64,000 nucleotides of DNA from Gammaproteobacteria bacterium (GTDB lineage Bacteria > Pseudomonadota > Gammaproteobacteria > Steroidobacterales > Steroidobacteraceae), in the NCBI GenBank assembly GCA_021323735.1, contig JAJPKM010000058.1, positions 1 through 64,000 on the forward strand. Direction: 5' to 3'. Of the stretch, positions 9,598 through 18,096 are shown one piece after another. A model generated the notes under the pieces. The model was not told where the DNA came from, made no database searches, and saw nothing but the letters and a program-made list of their open reading frames with translations. The position numbers and the translations under genes are program-made. Positions within the stretch are counted from its first letter, which is position 1. The number at the start of each line of letters is the position of its first letter.

Positions 9598-10203
9598 ATG
9601 CTCGTATTCATAGATGAAAGCGGCTGTACGGGGTTCAAATTTGCGCGAGGCTCCGACCCTGTATTTGGGATAGGTATGGTGATCTTCGACCATCGCGACG
9701 CGGCCGATGGAACACTGCAAGCAATTGAGGGTGTGCGAGCGAAGACAGGACACAAGACAGAATTCAAATTCTCACAATCGCGCCGCGAGCTTCGTGATGC
9801 ATTTTTCGCTGGCGTGGTTCACTGCCCGTTTAAGGTTCGAGCGCTAATTGTGGATAAAGAAAAAGTCCACAGTAACGATCTGCGCGCCAATGCCAGCAGC
9901 TTTTACAGCTATTTTGCCAAGACTTTAATGGCCTATGACGGCGAGGTGCTTGCCAACGCCGACGTGCGCATCGATGGCAGCGGTAACCGGGAATTTCGGC
10001 GCAGCCTTAACGGATATTTGCGTCAGCAGCTCGGCCAAAAAGTCCGTGACGTAAGAATGTCTGACTCGAAACGCGACCCTTTGATGCAACTTGCAGACAT
10101 GTGCATCGGTGCCATCACGCGATCACAACGCGAGCGTGATGAGGCAAATCGATGGCTAGACCAATTGAAGCCGCGTATCGCCGATATAAAGCATTTCGGG
10201 TAA
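9598..10203 (+). CDS. DUF3800 domain protein
   Basis: A 201-residue protein with the DUF3800 signature: an N-terminal MLVFIDESG strand carrying the acidic residue, a central conserved core, and a C-terminal D-x-K-x-x-P-x-x-Q-x-AD-type block (DSKRDPLMQLADMCIGAI). The family is predicted to have an RNase H-like fold with acidic residues and is common in phages, islands and defence neighbourhoods; its biochemical role is not established. It lies 164 bases beyond the last tRNA-Asn repeat and is followed by a good terminator, so it looks like the only intact cargo gene of the island. The start ATG at 9598 gives the canonical N-terminus; no strong ribosome binding site is visible. Confidence 0.85.
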   Translation: MLVFIDESGCTGFKFARGSDPVFGIGMVIFDHRDAADGTLQAIEGVRAKTGHKTEFKFSQSRRELRDAFFAGVVHCPFKVRALIVDKEKVHSNDLRANASSFYSYFAKTLMAYDGEVLANADVRIDGSGNREFRRSLNGYLRQQLGQKVRDVRMSDSKRDPLMQLADMCIGAITRSQRERDEANRWLDQLKPRIADIKHFG

Positions 10204-10211
10204 CGCAAAAT

Positions 10212-10241
10212 AAAAAGCCCCGTTCGAAAAACGAGGCTTTT
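10212..10241 (+). terminator. Intrinsic terminator after the DUF3800 gene
   Basis: AAAAGCC-CGTT pairs with AACG-GGCTTTT around a short GAAAA-type loop (AAAAGCCCCGTTCG... ACGAGGCTTTT), ending in Ts, 8 bases after the DUF3800 stop. This is a classic rho-independent terminator. Confidence 0.8.
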
Positions 10242-10553
10242 GCGACCCTTAGTCCTAGCCGTAGGTTTCCACGGCAAGCACTCCATACGGAGCCGATTCG
10301 GTACTCTGGGGCGACTTGTCGACCCCCATCATCCGCTAGTGCGCAAAAGTGTCAACAATCTAGTTCCGTTTTGTGAACTACATCAATAACTTAGACGCGC
10401 CATTGTTGCAGTGCCAAGCAATGAAATCCCTTATATTTCAAGGGCTAAGAGCATTGGGTGCAAAATAAATTTTACGTATCGCGGGCCGAGTACACTGTCG
10501 CTCACGCGGCAGTAGCAAGCGATTAGAGGCTTAGGGAGTGAAGCCCTGCCCGG
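10242..10553. other. Intergenic stretch without a recognisable gene
   Basis: These 312 bases between the DUF3800 terminator and the nnrU fragment hold no convincing reading frame. They are more AT-rich in the middle (about 10350-10460) than the flanks. The missing 5' part of nnrU would be expected here but is not present in any frame I could read, so this is probably foreign or decayed DNA at the island's right boundary. Confidence 0.5.
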
Positions 10554-10937
10554 ATGATCAACAACAAGCTCCCGATCTATGGCATCACGCGGGTCACGCG
10601 TCACCCGCGCCTCTGCGGCGTATCCCTTTGGGGCATCGCGCACTTGCTGGTAAACGGTAACCTCGCCGCACTGATCATGTTCGGGGCGCTGACCGTCACG
10701 GCGATGAACGGTATGGTGTCGATTGATCGCAAACGGCGCCGCGCGGGTGACGGGCTCTGGCAAGAGTTTGCGGCACAGACCTCGCGCCTGCCCTTCGCCG
10801 CCATTCTCGCCGGCCGTACACGCTTTGAAATTTCGGAGTTCCGCGCCTGGCAGATCGCGCTGGCTGTCGCGCTCTTCGCCGGCGTGTTTTGGTTGCACGG
10901 CATCATTGGTCCATCGCCGCTCTGGGCGCTACACTGA
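10554..10937 (+). pseudogene. 5'-truncated NnrU-family membrane protein gene
   Basis: The 127-codon frame contains the C-terminal half of NnrU: ITRVTRHPRLCGVSLWGIAHLLVNGN matches the conserved RHP...WA.AHLL.NGD core, followed by two hydrophobic segments including WQIALAVALFAGVFWLHG. NnrU proteins are inner-membrane proteins of about 190 residues linked to denitrification or carotenoid (Z-ISO) chemistry. Roughly the first 90 residues are missing, and an in-frame stop lies just upstream of the ATG. I interpret it as a remnant cut by the rearrangement at the island boundary. Expression of the fragment from the local ATG cannot be excluded. Confidence 0.65.
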
Positions 10938-11029
10938 TCCGGCATAAGATGGCGTCAGGCTTCGTTAACGACGGTAGCAAAACGGAAAACAACCAACTCG
11001 TGCGAGTACGCTATGCGGGACGGAGTACA

Positions 11030-11524
11030 ATGAGAGTGCTTTCCATAAAGAATTTATTCGCGTTGGGGGCGTTGCTGAGTCTCGGTGTGACCTCGGCATC
11101 GGTTGCAATGGACAAACAGATCAATGATGAAGTCGGGGTGAATGCAGTTGTCCATGGATTCGAGGACGCATGGAACCGCCATGATATGGACGCATTCTCG
11201 ATGCTATTTGCCACCGACGCTGATTTTGTAAATGTAGTCGGCATGCGTTGGGTAGGCCGTGACGCCATCAAACAGCACCACGCAGCGAGCCATGCAACCA
11301 TTTTCAAGTCGAGCACGCTTAAGATCGGAAACACGACCGTCCGCTTCCTGAAGGCAGATGTCGCCACTACGCGCTCGGGATGGATGCTTTCTGGAATCAC
11401 CTCGGAGACCGGACAAATCGCTCCGACCCGCACCGGGATACTGACCCATGTTCTCGAAAGGATCGACGGGCGTTGGCTGATCGTACTGACACAAAACACG
11501 GACATTGCAAAGCCGGGCGGCTAG
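11030..11524 (+). CDS. Secreted SnoaL/DUF4440-type (SgcJ/EcaC family) protein
   Basis: A 164-residue protein with an N-terminal signal peptide (MRVLSIKNLFALGALLSLGVTS..., likely cut near SVA-MDK). The mature part is a small NTF2-like cone: VVHGFEDAWNRHDMDAFSMLFATDADFVNVVGMRWVGRDAI is the hallmark of the SgcJ/EcaC group. The substrate is unknown; many members are non-catalytic. The frame is open further upstream, but the ATG at 11030 is preceded by GGGACGGAG and begins the signal peptide. The 3' end may overlap the upstream extension of the toxin-like frame that follows. Confidence 0.82.
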   Translation: MRVLSIKNLFALGALLSLGVTSASVAMDKQINDEVGVNAVVHGFEDAWNRHDMDAFSMLFATDADFVNVVGMRWVGRDAIKQHHAASHATIFKSSTLKIGNTTVRFLKADVATTRSGWMLSGITSETGQIAPTRTGILTHVLERIDGRWLIVLTQNTDIAKPGG

Positions 11525-11534
11525 ACATCTAACG

Positions 11535-11825
11535 TTGCGTGGCAATGCCGATGTCCCGAATATCCGCTATCTCCATTCGATCAGCACAATATTCCTGCAT
11601 ACGCTCTGGAAGCTTCCAAAGCCACTTCCGGGTAGCAGCCACGCCTTCAAGTACCGATTGGCCTACATCGCAAATCAATGTTGTGTGCTTCGCCTCGACA
11701 ACGAGTCTGGCAAAGGCGATCACAGGCATTTGGATGAGATTGAGGCACCCTATATATTCAGTAACCTCGAAACGCTACAAACCGATTTTTGGGCTGCCGT
11801 GAACAAGCGGAGAAAGCGAAAATGA
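11535..11825 (+). CDS. TumE-family toxin (DUF6516) of a toxin-antitoxin pair
   Basis: The C-terminal two thirds match the TumE family: WKLPKPLPGSSHAFKYRLAY, then CVLRLDNESGKGDHRHLDEIEAPYIFSNLETLQTDFW, with the conserved DNE-GKGDH-H core. The gene overlaps the next one by four bases (ATGA), the normal toxin-antitoxin layout with the toxin first. The start is unclear. There is no ATG or GTG in frame, only TTG codons at 11505 and 11535. The latter gives a family-typical length of about 96 residues, but no clear Shine-Dalgarno is present. An N-terminal frameshift or decayed start is possible. Toxic activity is presumed from the family only. Confidence 0.72.
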   Translation: MRGNADVPNIRYLHSISTIFLHTLWKLPKPLPGSSHAFKYRLAYIANQCCVLRLDNESGKGDHRHLDEIEAPYIFSNLETLQTDFWAAVNKRRKRK

Positions 11826-12163
11826 ACACCGTCACTATCTGCGTGGCTTCTCTTGTTGACACCCAGCGACGTGCTTCAGCTGCATTCCGCGGGAAGAAAC
11901 AGGGTGCACGCATTTCATTCGCTTCTGAAGATCTCCTTTGGAAGACACTGACGCCCAAACGCTGGGCGCTTCTTAAGCTGATGGCTGGCCATGGATCGAT
12001 GGCTATTCGCGAGATAGCCCGTCGGGCGGAACGCGACGTCCGCGCGGTTCACAGCGATATTCATGTCTTGCTTCGGGCAGGTATATTGGAAAAGGCTGCT
12101 GAAGGCGGCGTTGTATTTCCTTATGACGCCATCCATGTGGATTTCCTACTCAAGGCCGCGTGA
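11822..12163 (+). CDS. TumA-type antitoxin, HVO_A0114-like winged-helix DNA-binding protein
   Basis: A 113-residue protein with FASEDLLWKTLTPKRWALLKLM, then a winged helix MAIREIARRAERDVRAVHSDIHVLLRAGIL and a C-terminal VVFPYDAIHVDF motif. This order is characteristic of the HVO_A0114/TumA antitoxin family encoded after TumE toxins. Its ATG overlaps the toxin stop (ATGA), indicating translational coupling. It presumably neutralises TumE and represses the pair's promoter, although no operator was identified. Confidence 0.82.
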   Translation: MNTVTICVASLVDTQRRASAAFRGKKQGARISFASEDLLWKTLTPKRWALLKLMAGHGSMAIREIARRAERDVRAVHSDIHVLLRAGILEKAAEGGVVFPYDAIHVDFLLKAA

Positions 12164-12242
12164 GTAGCAAGCGTATGGGAATGAACTGTAATCCGACAAC
12201 GTCCGGCAGCAGCCACTTAGATCTCAAGCGCGTGGATCGCCC

Positions 12243-12944
12243 TCAGCACAACAATCTCGCATACGCCTCCCGATCGGCTGCGTAACAACTGCAGGCGGCC
12301 GCTACCAGTCCGCGGCGGTTCAAGACTTGGATTTCACCCCGATGATATTTTATTAAGCCGTCCCGCTGCAGTACGCTCGCCGCGGCCGTGACGCCCACCC
12401 GGCGAACTCCGAGCATGTATGCGAGAAATTCATGTGTGATGTGAAAGGTACTCGAGTGAGCTCGATCTTGCGTCATTAGAAGCCAGCGTGCCAATCGCGG
12501 TTCTATCTTGTGAAATCGCAGACACGCCGCCGCCGATGCTAGTTGCATCATTATCACGTAAACGTAACGATCCAATCCCTGTTGCAGTGCAGGACTGTGC
12601 GCAAGCTCCTTACGGAACACGCCCGCGCCAATGCGCCAAGCCGTTCCCGCGCCCTGCACCAATGCGTGCAACGGAGCCGCCCGGACGCCCAATGCCAAGT
12701 GTGTTCCCAGCATCCCCTCGCGACCTATCATCCCTACCTCCAAAACGGGTCTCCCATTGATCGGCGTAACCAGCGAGATGAAGCCTTCCGTCGGAAAGTA
12801 GACATAGCGCGCCGCAATTCCCACTTCGCTGAGCACCTCCGCCATCACCAGTTCAACCGGCTCGCAAATCGCGAGTAGGCGCACACGTGCCTCTTTCGGA
12901 AGCAATTCGATCAAGTGGTTTTGGGCGGTAAACAAGATGCTCAC
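12243..12944 (-). CDS. Crp/Fnr-family transcriptional regulator (divergent paralogue)
   Basis: A 233-residue protein with an N-terminal cyclic-nucleotide-binding-like beta-roll (YVYFPTEGFISLVTPINGRPVLEVGMIGREGMLG) and a C-terminal winged helix (HITHEFLAYMLGVRRVGVTAAASVLQRDGLIKYHRGEIQVLNR). No Cys cluster is present, so it is not an FNR-type Fe-S sensor. The GTG at 12944 fits the family N-terminus (SILFTAQNHLIELLPK); the frame is open further but would run through the upstream gene. It follows the other Crp/Fnr gene by 29 bases and is probably the last gene of the kai operon. Compared with the other two Crp/Fnr proteins here it is clearly diverged. Confidence 0.82.
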   Translation of the reverse strand: MSILFTAQNHLIELLPKEARVRLLAICEPVELVMAEVLSEVGIAARYVYFPTEGFISLVTPINGRPVLEVGMIGREGMLGTHLALGVRAAPLHALVQGAGTAWRIGAGVFRKELAHSPALQQGLDRYVYVIMMQLASAAACLRFHKIEPRLARWLLMTQDRAHSSTFHITHEFLAYMLGVRRVGVTAAASVLQRDGLIKYHRGEIQVLNRRGLVAAACSCYAADREAYARLLC

Positions 12945-12973
12945 GGTAATATTGATCGATATGGGTCGGGATA

Positions 12974-13738
12974 TCAGGACTTGACCAAGTGCCGCGAGGC
13001 TGCGCCGTTGTACTGCGAAGCCGCCGACTTCTCGGGGAGCAGTCTGTCGTACTCCTTCTTGACCACCGCATAACACTCACAGCTGCGTTTCTGCAGCCCA
13101 TCGCGGTCGAGCACCGAGATGTGGCCGCGCGCGTAGCTAATCAGCCCCGCCTGCTGTAACTTAAGAGCCCCCTGGGTCACGCCTTCGCGGCGCACGCCTA
13201 ACATATTGGCGATGAGTTCCTGCGTCATCACCAGTTCATTGCCCTGAAGACGATCCAGACTCAGGAGCAGCCACCGGCAGAGTTGCTGGTCCAGCGAGTG
13301 ATGCCGGTTGCATACCGCCGTTTGCGCCATCTGAGTGATCAGCGCCTGGGTATAGCGCAGCAACAGGTGGAGCACGGGACCCGCTCTATTGAAGTCGTCT
13401 TTCATTGTTTGCGCCTTCAGCCGCAATCCCAACCCTGCGCTTTGCACTACCGCACGACTCGACGTGGAATCGCCACCCATGAACAGCGAGATCCCCACGA
13501 TACCCTCATTGCCGACTACGGCGATCTCGGCCGACGCCCCGTTCTCCATTACATAGAGCAAAGAGACGATAGCGGTCGTAGGAAAGTACACATGACTCAG
13601 CGTACCGCCCGATTCGTAAAGCACCTGGCCGAGAGGCATCTCGACGCGCTCGAGATGCGGCAGCCAGCGCCGCAGTTCGGCATCCGGCAGCGAAGCGAGT
13701 AAGTGATTCTCAAAAGAGCTGAAAGCAAGAGTACTCAC
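12974..13738 (-). CDS. Crp/Fnr-family transcriptional regulator downstream of the PAS/GAF gene
   Basis: A 254-residue protein: beta-roll sensor domain with LYESGGTLSHVYFPTTAIVSLLYVMENGASAEIAVVGNEGIVG, a dimerisation helix, then a helix-turn-helix in MTQELIANMLGVRREGVTQGALKLQQAG. It is very similar along its length to the Crp/Fnr protein at 18097, so the two are recent paralogues lying on either side of kaiCB. The GTG start at 13738 gives MSTLAFSSFENHLLASLP, the family's usual N-terminus, 17 bases after the PAS/GAF stop with GGGG upstream. Its ligand is unknown. It probably belongs to the kaiC-kaiB-PAS transcription unit. Confidence 0.87.
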   Translation of the reverse strand: MSTLAFSSFENHLLASLPDAELRRWLPHLERVEMPLGQVLYESGGTLSHVYFPTTAIVSLLYVMENGASAEIAVVGNEGIVGISLFMGGDSTSSRAVVQSAGLGLRLKAQTMKDDFNRAGPVLHLLLRYTQALITQMAQTAVCNRHHSLDQQLCRWLLLSLDRLQGNELVMTQELIANMLGVRREGVTQGALKLQQAGLISYARGHISVLDRDGLQKRSCECYAVVKKEYDRLLPEKSAASQYNGAASRHLVKS

Positions 13739-13755
13739 AGAACCCCGACGTTGAT

Positions 13756-15675
13756 CTAAGATGTTTTTCGGCGCGATCGCCCGCGGCCAACAGGGTGACC
13801 ACTCGCCATGGCAGCGCGCATGCGCGCCTCGCTCTCGCGCAGCGCGATTTCTGCCCGCTTGCGCTTGGTGATGTCCACGCCCGTACCACAATATCCGGTA
13901 AAAGTGCCCGCTTCATCGTATACAGGCTCGCCGCTGATGGAATAGTAGGCATGCTCGCCGTCCGGATATGCGGTGGCGAATTCGAAGTCGCAGAAAGACC
14001 AGCGCGCGGCGAGCTGTGCTTTGTGTTCGGCCCATCCCGCATCGACGAGCACCACATGGGGTAGGTCCCAGTGAGTCAGGCCGAGGATGTCGGTGGTGCC
14101 AAAGGCGCTGCATCCAACAACTTGCGTCAGTCGAAAGTCGCGGTCCTGTTCCCAGTACCAATCGGACGTAAGGTTGGTCAATACGCGGAAGCGCATCTCA
14201 CTACGCCGTAGCACGTCTGCCGTTTGCTGCCGCTGCAGAAATCGACCGAGTTGATTGCCGATGGATTGCACGGCCTGAAGCATTCGGTGATCAGGCTCGC
14301 GGACCTTACTGCCGGAGAAAGCGAGAACGCCGATCACCTTGTCCGCCGTGACCGGAAAGACGCAGGCGCCATCCTCGCCGGTTTCTGGTGCCAGAGCCGT
14401 GAGGGATACTCCCGCGCCTCTCGCATTATCAACGATCCACAGCGGCTGCCCAGTCTGATACACGCGGCCTGCGAGACCAGCCCCCGGGCGGAACGCCATG
14501 CCACGTGAGTTTTCCAGAAATTGCTCGATGATCGCGGACGGCACCCCCCAGGACTCGATGAACCGCAGCGCGCCGGCCGACTGATCCATGCAGAAGTAGC
14601 GGCCGCAATTCCAGCCCTGCGTTTCGCATACCACGCGAATTACCGATTTCAACGCCGCGGTTGCGGTGCCCGCGTCGGCAAGACAGCGTGCCACGGTGAA
14701 CTCGAGCTCCAGCAACAGCTCTCCGTTCTTGCGCTCGGTAATGTCCTCGCACGACACCACGGCGCACGCGTTCCCATTTCCAGCAATGCCCGTGACGGTG
14801 AGTGCAAACCAAGACCTTCCCCTAAGCGAATTGCAGGCATAGTCGTAGCGAAAAATCGCGCGCTCACCGCCGATCACCTGACGGATCCCTGCGGCGATCG
14901 TCCTCCCGTCCACCTGCTCCGTACCACAGGCCTCGTCGCAAACTGCAAGATAGTTGTAGCCCGCCGCGACACCCACGCCGACGCCGGAGTGAGTGGCAGC
15001 GAAACGATTCCAGGCTTTATTTGCCGAGAGTACGACCCCAGACTCACCCAGTACTGCGATCGGGGTCTCGAGCGCGTCGAGGGCGGCACGGTCGAAGCGA
15101 TGCGGCTCCTGCGCCGCCGCCTGTCTGCGCTCGGTGATATCTCGCGTGATCCCGCGGTAGCCCTTGAACTGGTTTCGATCATCGAAGATCGGTTCGCCGC
15201 TGATGCTGAGGTACTGCTCCCCGCCGGCGCGATCCACGCGCCTGAATTCAAAATCTCTGAATATGACGCGCCACTCGAGTTGCTGACGGTGCGTCCGCCA
15301 ATCGGCCTCGCTCATATTGTCGGTCGACAACTCCCAAAGTGCCTTCCCGATGATGCCTTCCGAGAAATCATCTACATCACCCGTTGCGCCTCGGTACGAC
15401 ACGAAGCGGTACTGGTCGTCGAGTTCCCAGTACCAATCAAAGGCGAGTCCGATCAGACTGCGGAATCCCGCTTTGCGCTCAATCAGCACCCGCTGCGTGG
15501 CCGGCAGCAAAATGACTTTGCCGCTCTCGGGGTCGATGATGGCGTCTATCTGGCCCGCTTCGATCGCGAGGCGCTCAGGTCCGCCCTTGACAAGGCGCAG
15601 GATCGCCTTTTTGAAGCCACGATCAACATCCGTGCCGAACGGGGCCGGGTTCATGAGGGGAACCGCAGGATCCAT
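13756..15675 (-). CDS. PAS-PAS-GAF-PAS sensor protein without an output domain
   Basis: A 639-residue soluble protein. PAS1 lies at about 68-184 (FDWYWELDDQYRFV, ending GYRGITRDITERR), PAS2 at about 195-316 (ending VVSCEDITERK), GAF at about 325-485, and PAS3 at about 490-605 (SDWYWEQDRDFRL, ending YCGTGVDITKRKR). After ALRESEARMRAAMASG it runs into a short basic tail and stops. There is no histidine-kinase, GGDEF, EAL or DNA-binding module, and none is seen downstream in another frame. Homologous PAS chains near kaiBC usually end in a kinase, so this is either a truncated gene or a pure input protein. It follows kaiB by 6 bases and has a GGAG ribosome binding site. Confidence 0.85.
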   Translation of the reverse strand: MDPAVPLMNPAPFGTDVDRGFKKAILRLVKGGPERLAIEAGQIDAIIDPESGKVILLPATQRVLIERKAGFRSLIGLAFDWYWELDDQYRFVSYRGATGDVDDFSEGIIGKALWELSTDNMSEADWRTHRQQLEWRVIFRDFEFRRVDRAGGEQYLSISGEPIFDDRNQFKGYRGITRDITERRQAAAQEPHRFDRAALDALETPIAVLGESGVVLSANKAWNRFAATHSGVGVGVAAGYNYLAVCDEACGTEQVDGRTIAAGIRQVIGGERAIFRYDYACNSLRGRSWFALTVTGIAGNGNACAVVSCEDITERKNGELLLELEFTVARCLADAGTATAALKSVIRVVCETQGWNCGRYFCMDQSAGALRFIESWGVPSAIIEQFLENSRGMAFRPGAGLAGRVYQTGQPLWIVDNARGAGVSLTALAPETGEDGACVFPVTADKVIGVLAFSGSKVREPDHRMLQAVQSIGNQLGRFLQRQQTADVLRRSEMRFRVLTNLTSDWYWEQDRDFRLTQVVGCSAFGTTDILGLTHWDLPHVVLVDAGWAEHKAQLAARWSFCDFEFATAYPDGEHAYYSISGEPVYDEAGTFTGYCGTGVDITKRKRAEIALRESEARMRAAMASGHPVGRGRSRRKTS

Positions 15676-15681
15676 TTGGTA

Positions 15682-15999
15682 CTACTCCACTATTCCAAGC
15701 GCGCGAAGTACGTCACTCTTGTCGCTAAGATTGCCGACGACCGTTGCAGTGGGTAATGGAAACAGCTTGGCGAGGCTGGGCGTGACCACGATGCCATCGG
15801 CCAGAGCGCGCAGCGGATATTGGAGAACGTCGATGATTTCCAGGCGGAAATTGTCTTGCAGATGCTCCTTGCAAATCGCTTCAAGATTGGCGACGGCCCG
15901 AACCGAATTGGGTCCGCTGTCGGTAATGTACAGGACCATCACCACGGCCGTCGCCGCCACGGGGCCGGATGCGCCGGGATCCTTCTTCTTACGAACCAT
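15682..15999 (-). CDS. kaiB: KaiB-family circadian clock protein
   Basis: A 105-residue KaiB homologue: VLYITDSGPNSVRAVANLEAI, then FRLEIIDVLQYPLRALADGIVVTPSLAKLFPLPTATVVGNLSDKSDVLRALG. Conserved are the LY-x-x-G/S-PNS-R start, the IDV-x-x-P segment, the TPxL-x-K-x-x-P-x-P loop and the G-(D/N)-LSD end. In cyanobacteria KaiB switches fold to bind KaiC. The first 20 residues are a variable Lys/Gly-rich lead. It overlaps the kaiC end by 11 bases, so the two are translated from one message. No kaiA is seen, as expected outside cyanobacteria. Confidence 0.93.
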   Translation of the reverse strand: MVRKKKDPGASGPVAATAVVMVLYITDSGPNSVRAVANLEAICKEHLQDNFRLEIIDVLQYPLRALADGIVVTPSLAKLFPLPTATVVGNLSDKSDVLRALGIVE

Positions 16000-17800
16000 C
16001 GCGCGCCTCCGGTTTGTTCTTCTTTCCGGATTTCCGCGAGCCATTGGACCCGTAAGGCTTCTCCCGGGGAGTGGCTGTTCCTGCCGTCGCGCGCCCTGCC
16101 AGATCTGCACTGCGAATCCTGCGCAGCGATTTCTCGCGGTCACTCGAGGAAACCATGCGCGCCTCGTCGTCGCTGAAGTACGCCGCCAATTCAACCCGCT
16201 GCCGCTCCAAATCATGCTCCAATGCTTTGATCCGCGCACGCGTGTCCGCCTCGGCAAGCTCCAGCGATACGCGCTTTTGATCGAAATCCGAACGACGCTG
16301 TAGGGTCTTGGCCCTCTCCTCGTGTTCCTTTTCCCAGCGCAACGTGCCCATCAGCACTTCGCCTCCTGCGGTATAGACATCCGCCAGCATCGGACCGGCG
16401 TCGCTTAGAATCAATTCACGCACCTGGTTCGAGTGTTGAGTGCCCCGCGATTTGATGATGGTCAGCGCCCGGTTGCGCTCTCCGCCGCGGATCAAGTACG
16501 ACAGGTGGATCCAGGTATCCGCGATGGTAGATATCTGCAGATCCGTCGCTTCAGTCTCCGGTTGGTCGCCTTCGTTGATGGCAGTGACCAGCACGGTGAT
16601 CTTCCGCTCCTTCGCCGTGTAGATGAATCGATTGGCGACGGAACGCGCGGCCGCGAGCCCCCCGGCCTTGGTGATTGCCGACAGTGGGTCGATCACCATG
16701 CAGAGCGGCCGATGCTCGGCAATCAGCGCTTTGAGCTTGACGAGATGGTCCTCTGCGGCGACCGACTCCGTGCGGCCCGAATACATCCGCAACAAGCCGC
16801 TCTTGAGGTACGGCTTGAGATGGATGCCGACCGAGGTGAGATTTCGCACGATGCGATCGGCGCCCTCGTCGAAGCTCACGAACAGCGTGCGTTCGCCGCG
16901 CCCGCAGGCGGCCTCTGCGAACTTGCCCGACAAGGTTGTCTTGGACGTGCCGGGCACACCCGTAATCAGCGTGCTACTGCCGACGAATAAACCGCCGCCC
17001 AGCATCGTGTCGAGCCGCTCGAAACCGGCGGAGACCCGCTCGCCCGAAGCGACCTGTTGGATTTCCGCCGGCTCGGGACCGGCGATTTCCATCCCGCCCG
17101 AGCCAAAGCTCACCGGATACTCACCCTTGGCAAAGGCCGAACCGCGATACTTCGTGACCTGGATGCGGTGCATCGCCACCCCGCAATCCAGGCGTGACTC
17201 GAACTGGATTACGCAGTCCACCATGAACTGCAGGAAGCCGTAGTTCGCGATCGCCGATGCGTGGCCATCAATCTTTGCGGTGAAAATAGCCGCATCCACC
17301 TCGTTTTTTGCGAGCCAGTCGCGAATGCGGTAAATCTCCCGAATCTCGGACTTCGGGTTCTGCAGCAGCGTCAACAGGACGTCAATCCCGTCAAAGACGA
17401 TCCATCGCGCTCCCATTTCCTCCTTTTTTGCCTGGAGCATGGCCAGCAGGCCGCGCAGATCGAATTCTCCGGATTGGACGACGTCGGGCGACAAGTTTGC
17501 GTCCATGAAGAAGAGCTTTCGCCTAAGGAGAGCAGCCAGATCCCATTGAAAACCGGCGGCATTGGCGATGATTTGCTGCGGGCGCTCCTCGAACGCCACA
17601 AAGATCCCCGGCTCGTCTCGTTGCCGCGCCGCGTTGACCAGGGACTGTAGGGCGAACACAGTCTTTCCCGAGCCCGGCCCGCCCTTCAGCAAGCTGATGC
17701 GGTTCCGCGGCAGCCCGCCGTAGCTCAGCTCGTCAAATCCTTGAATACCCGTCGCATTCTTGGGCAGATATTGGGGAATTCCCCTTTTTGGTTCAATCAC
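15989..17800 (-). CDS. kaiC: KaiC-family ATPase/autokinase with two RecA domains and a coiled-coil tail
   Basis: A 603-residue double-RecA protein. CI has Walker A GGPGSGKT at 40-47 and catalytic Glu pair EE at 71-72. CII has Walker A GVPGTSKT at 281-288 and DE at 311-312 in place of the pair. The Ser-Thr phosphorylation-site pair is kept at 424-425 in LQISTIADT. Residues about 485-545 form a charged coiled coil in place of the cyanobacterial A-loop tail, followed by a Lys-rich end. Rhodobacter-type KaiC, known to form coiled-coil-linked dodecamers and an hourglass timer with KaiB, has a similar extension. The start is a GTG at 17800. It heads the operon kaiC-kaiB-PAS/GAF-Crp-Crp and diverges from a third Crp gene. 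Confidence 0.95.
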   Translation of the reverse strand: MIEPKRGIPQYLPKNATGIQGFDELSYGGLPRNRISLLKGGPGSGKTVFALQSLVNAARQRDEPGIFVAFEERPQQIIANAAGFQWDLAALLRRKLFFMDANLSPDVVQSGEFDLRGLLAMLQAKKEEMGARWIVFDGIDVLLTLLQNPKSEIREIYRIRDWLAKNEVDAAIFTAKIDGHASAIANYGFLQFMVDCVIQFESRLDCGVAMHRIQVTKYRGSAFAKGEYPVSFGSGGMEIAGPEPAEIQQVASGERVSAGFERLDTMLGGGLFVGSSTLITGVPGTSKTTLSGKFAEAACGRGERTLFVSFDEGADRIVRNLTSVGIHLKPYLKSGLLRMYSGRTESVAAEDHLVKLKALIAEHRPLCMVIDPLSAITKAGGLAAARSVANRFIYTAKERKITVLVTAINEGDQPETEATDLQISTIADTWIHLSYLIRGGERNRALTIIKSRGTQHSNQVRELILSDAGPMLADVYTAGGEVLMGTLRWEKEHEERAKTLQRRSDFDQKRVSLELAEADTRARIKALEHDLERQRVELAAYFSDDEARMVSSSDREKSLRRIRSADLAGRATAGTATPREKPYGSNGSRKSGKKNKPEARDGS

Positions 17801-18096
17801 GGTTGCATCTCAGTTAGGCGGCCTGCAGCGCTCAGCAGCTTTTGCTCGAAATCAAATACGAAGAGACTCAGGCGGGTGGCGTACGATCTATTGAGCAGAT
17901 GATCCGCCCTTCGAATCAAGACCGTCGGTGCGCTGGCGAACATAGAGGCGGCATCCTCGTCGAAACTTCGCGCTCAGTGTCGGCCGATAATCCCTGCAAC
18001 TCGCGCGCGCCACTTGCTTTATGTGCGCTACCGGACATACTAGACGCTACCTGCTGCCATAATTGGGGTTGGCCCGGGGTCGAGCTACGCATTTTT

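Noticed and set aside
11505-11534. Longer TumE-type toxin start (TTG at 11505) overlapping the previous gene
   Set aside because: It adds ten residues not seen in the family and overlaps the SnoaL-type gene end; the TTG at 11535 is preferred, although neither is well supported.
13710-14057. A hidden kinase domain in another frame at the end of the PAS/GAF gene
   Set aside because: The alternative frame shows no HisKA or ATPase residues, so a simple frameshift cannot restore an output domain within the available DNA.
14521-15756. A 411-codon plus-strand frame opposite the PAS/GAF gene
   Set aside because: Shadow frame; PAS motifs on the minus strand are unambiguous.
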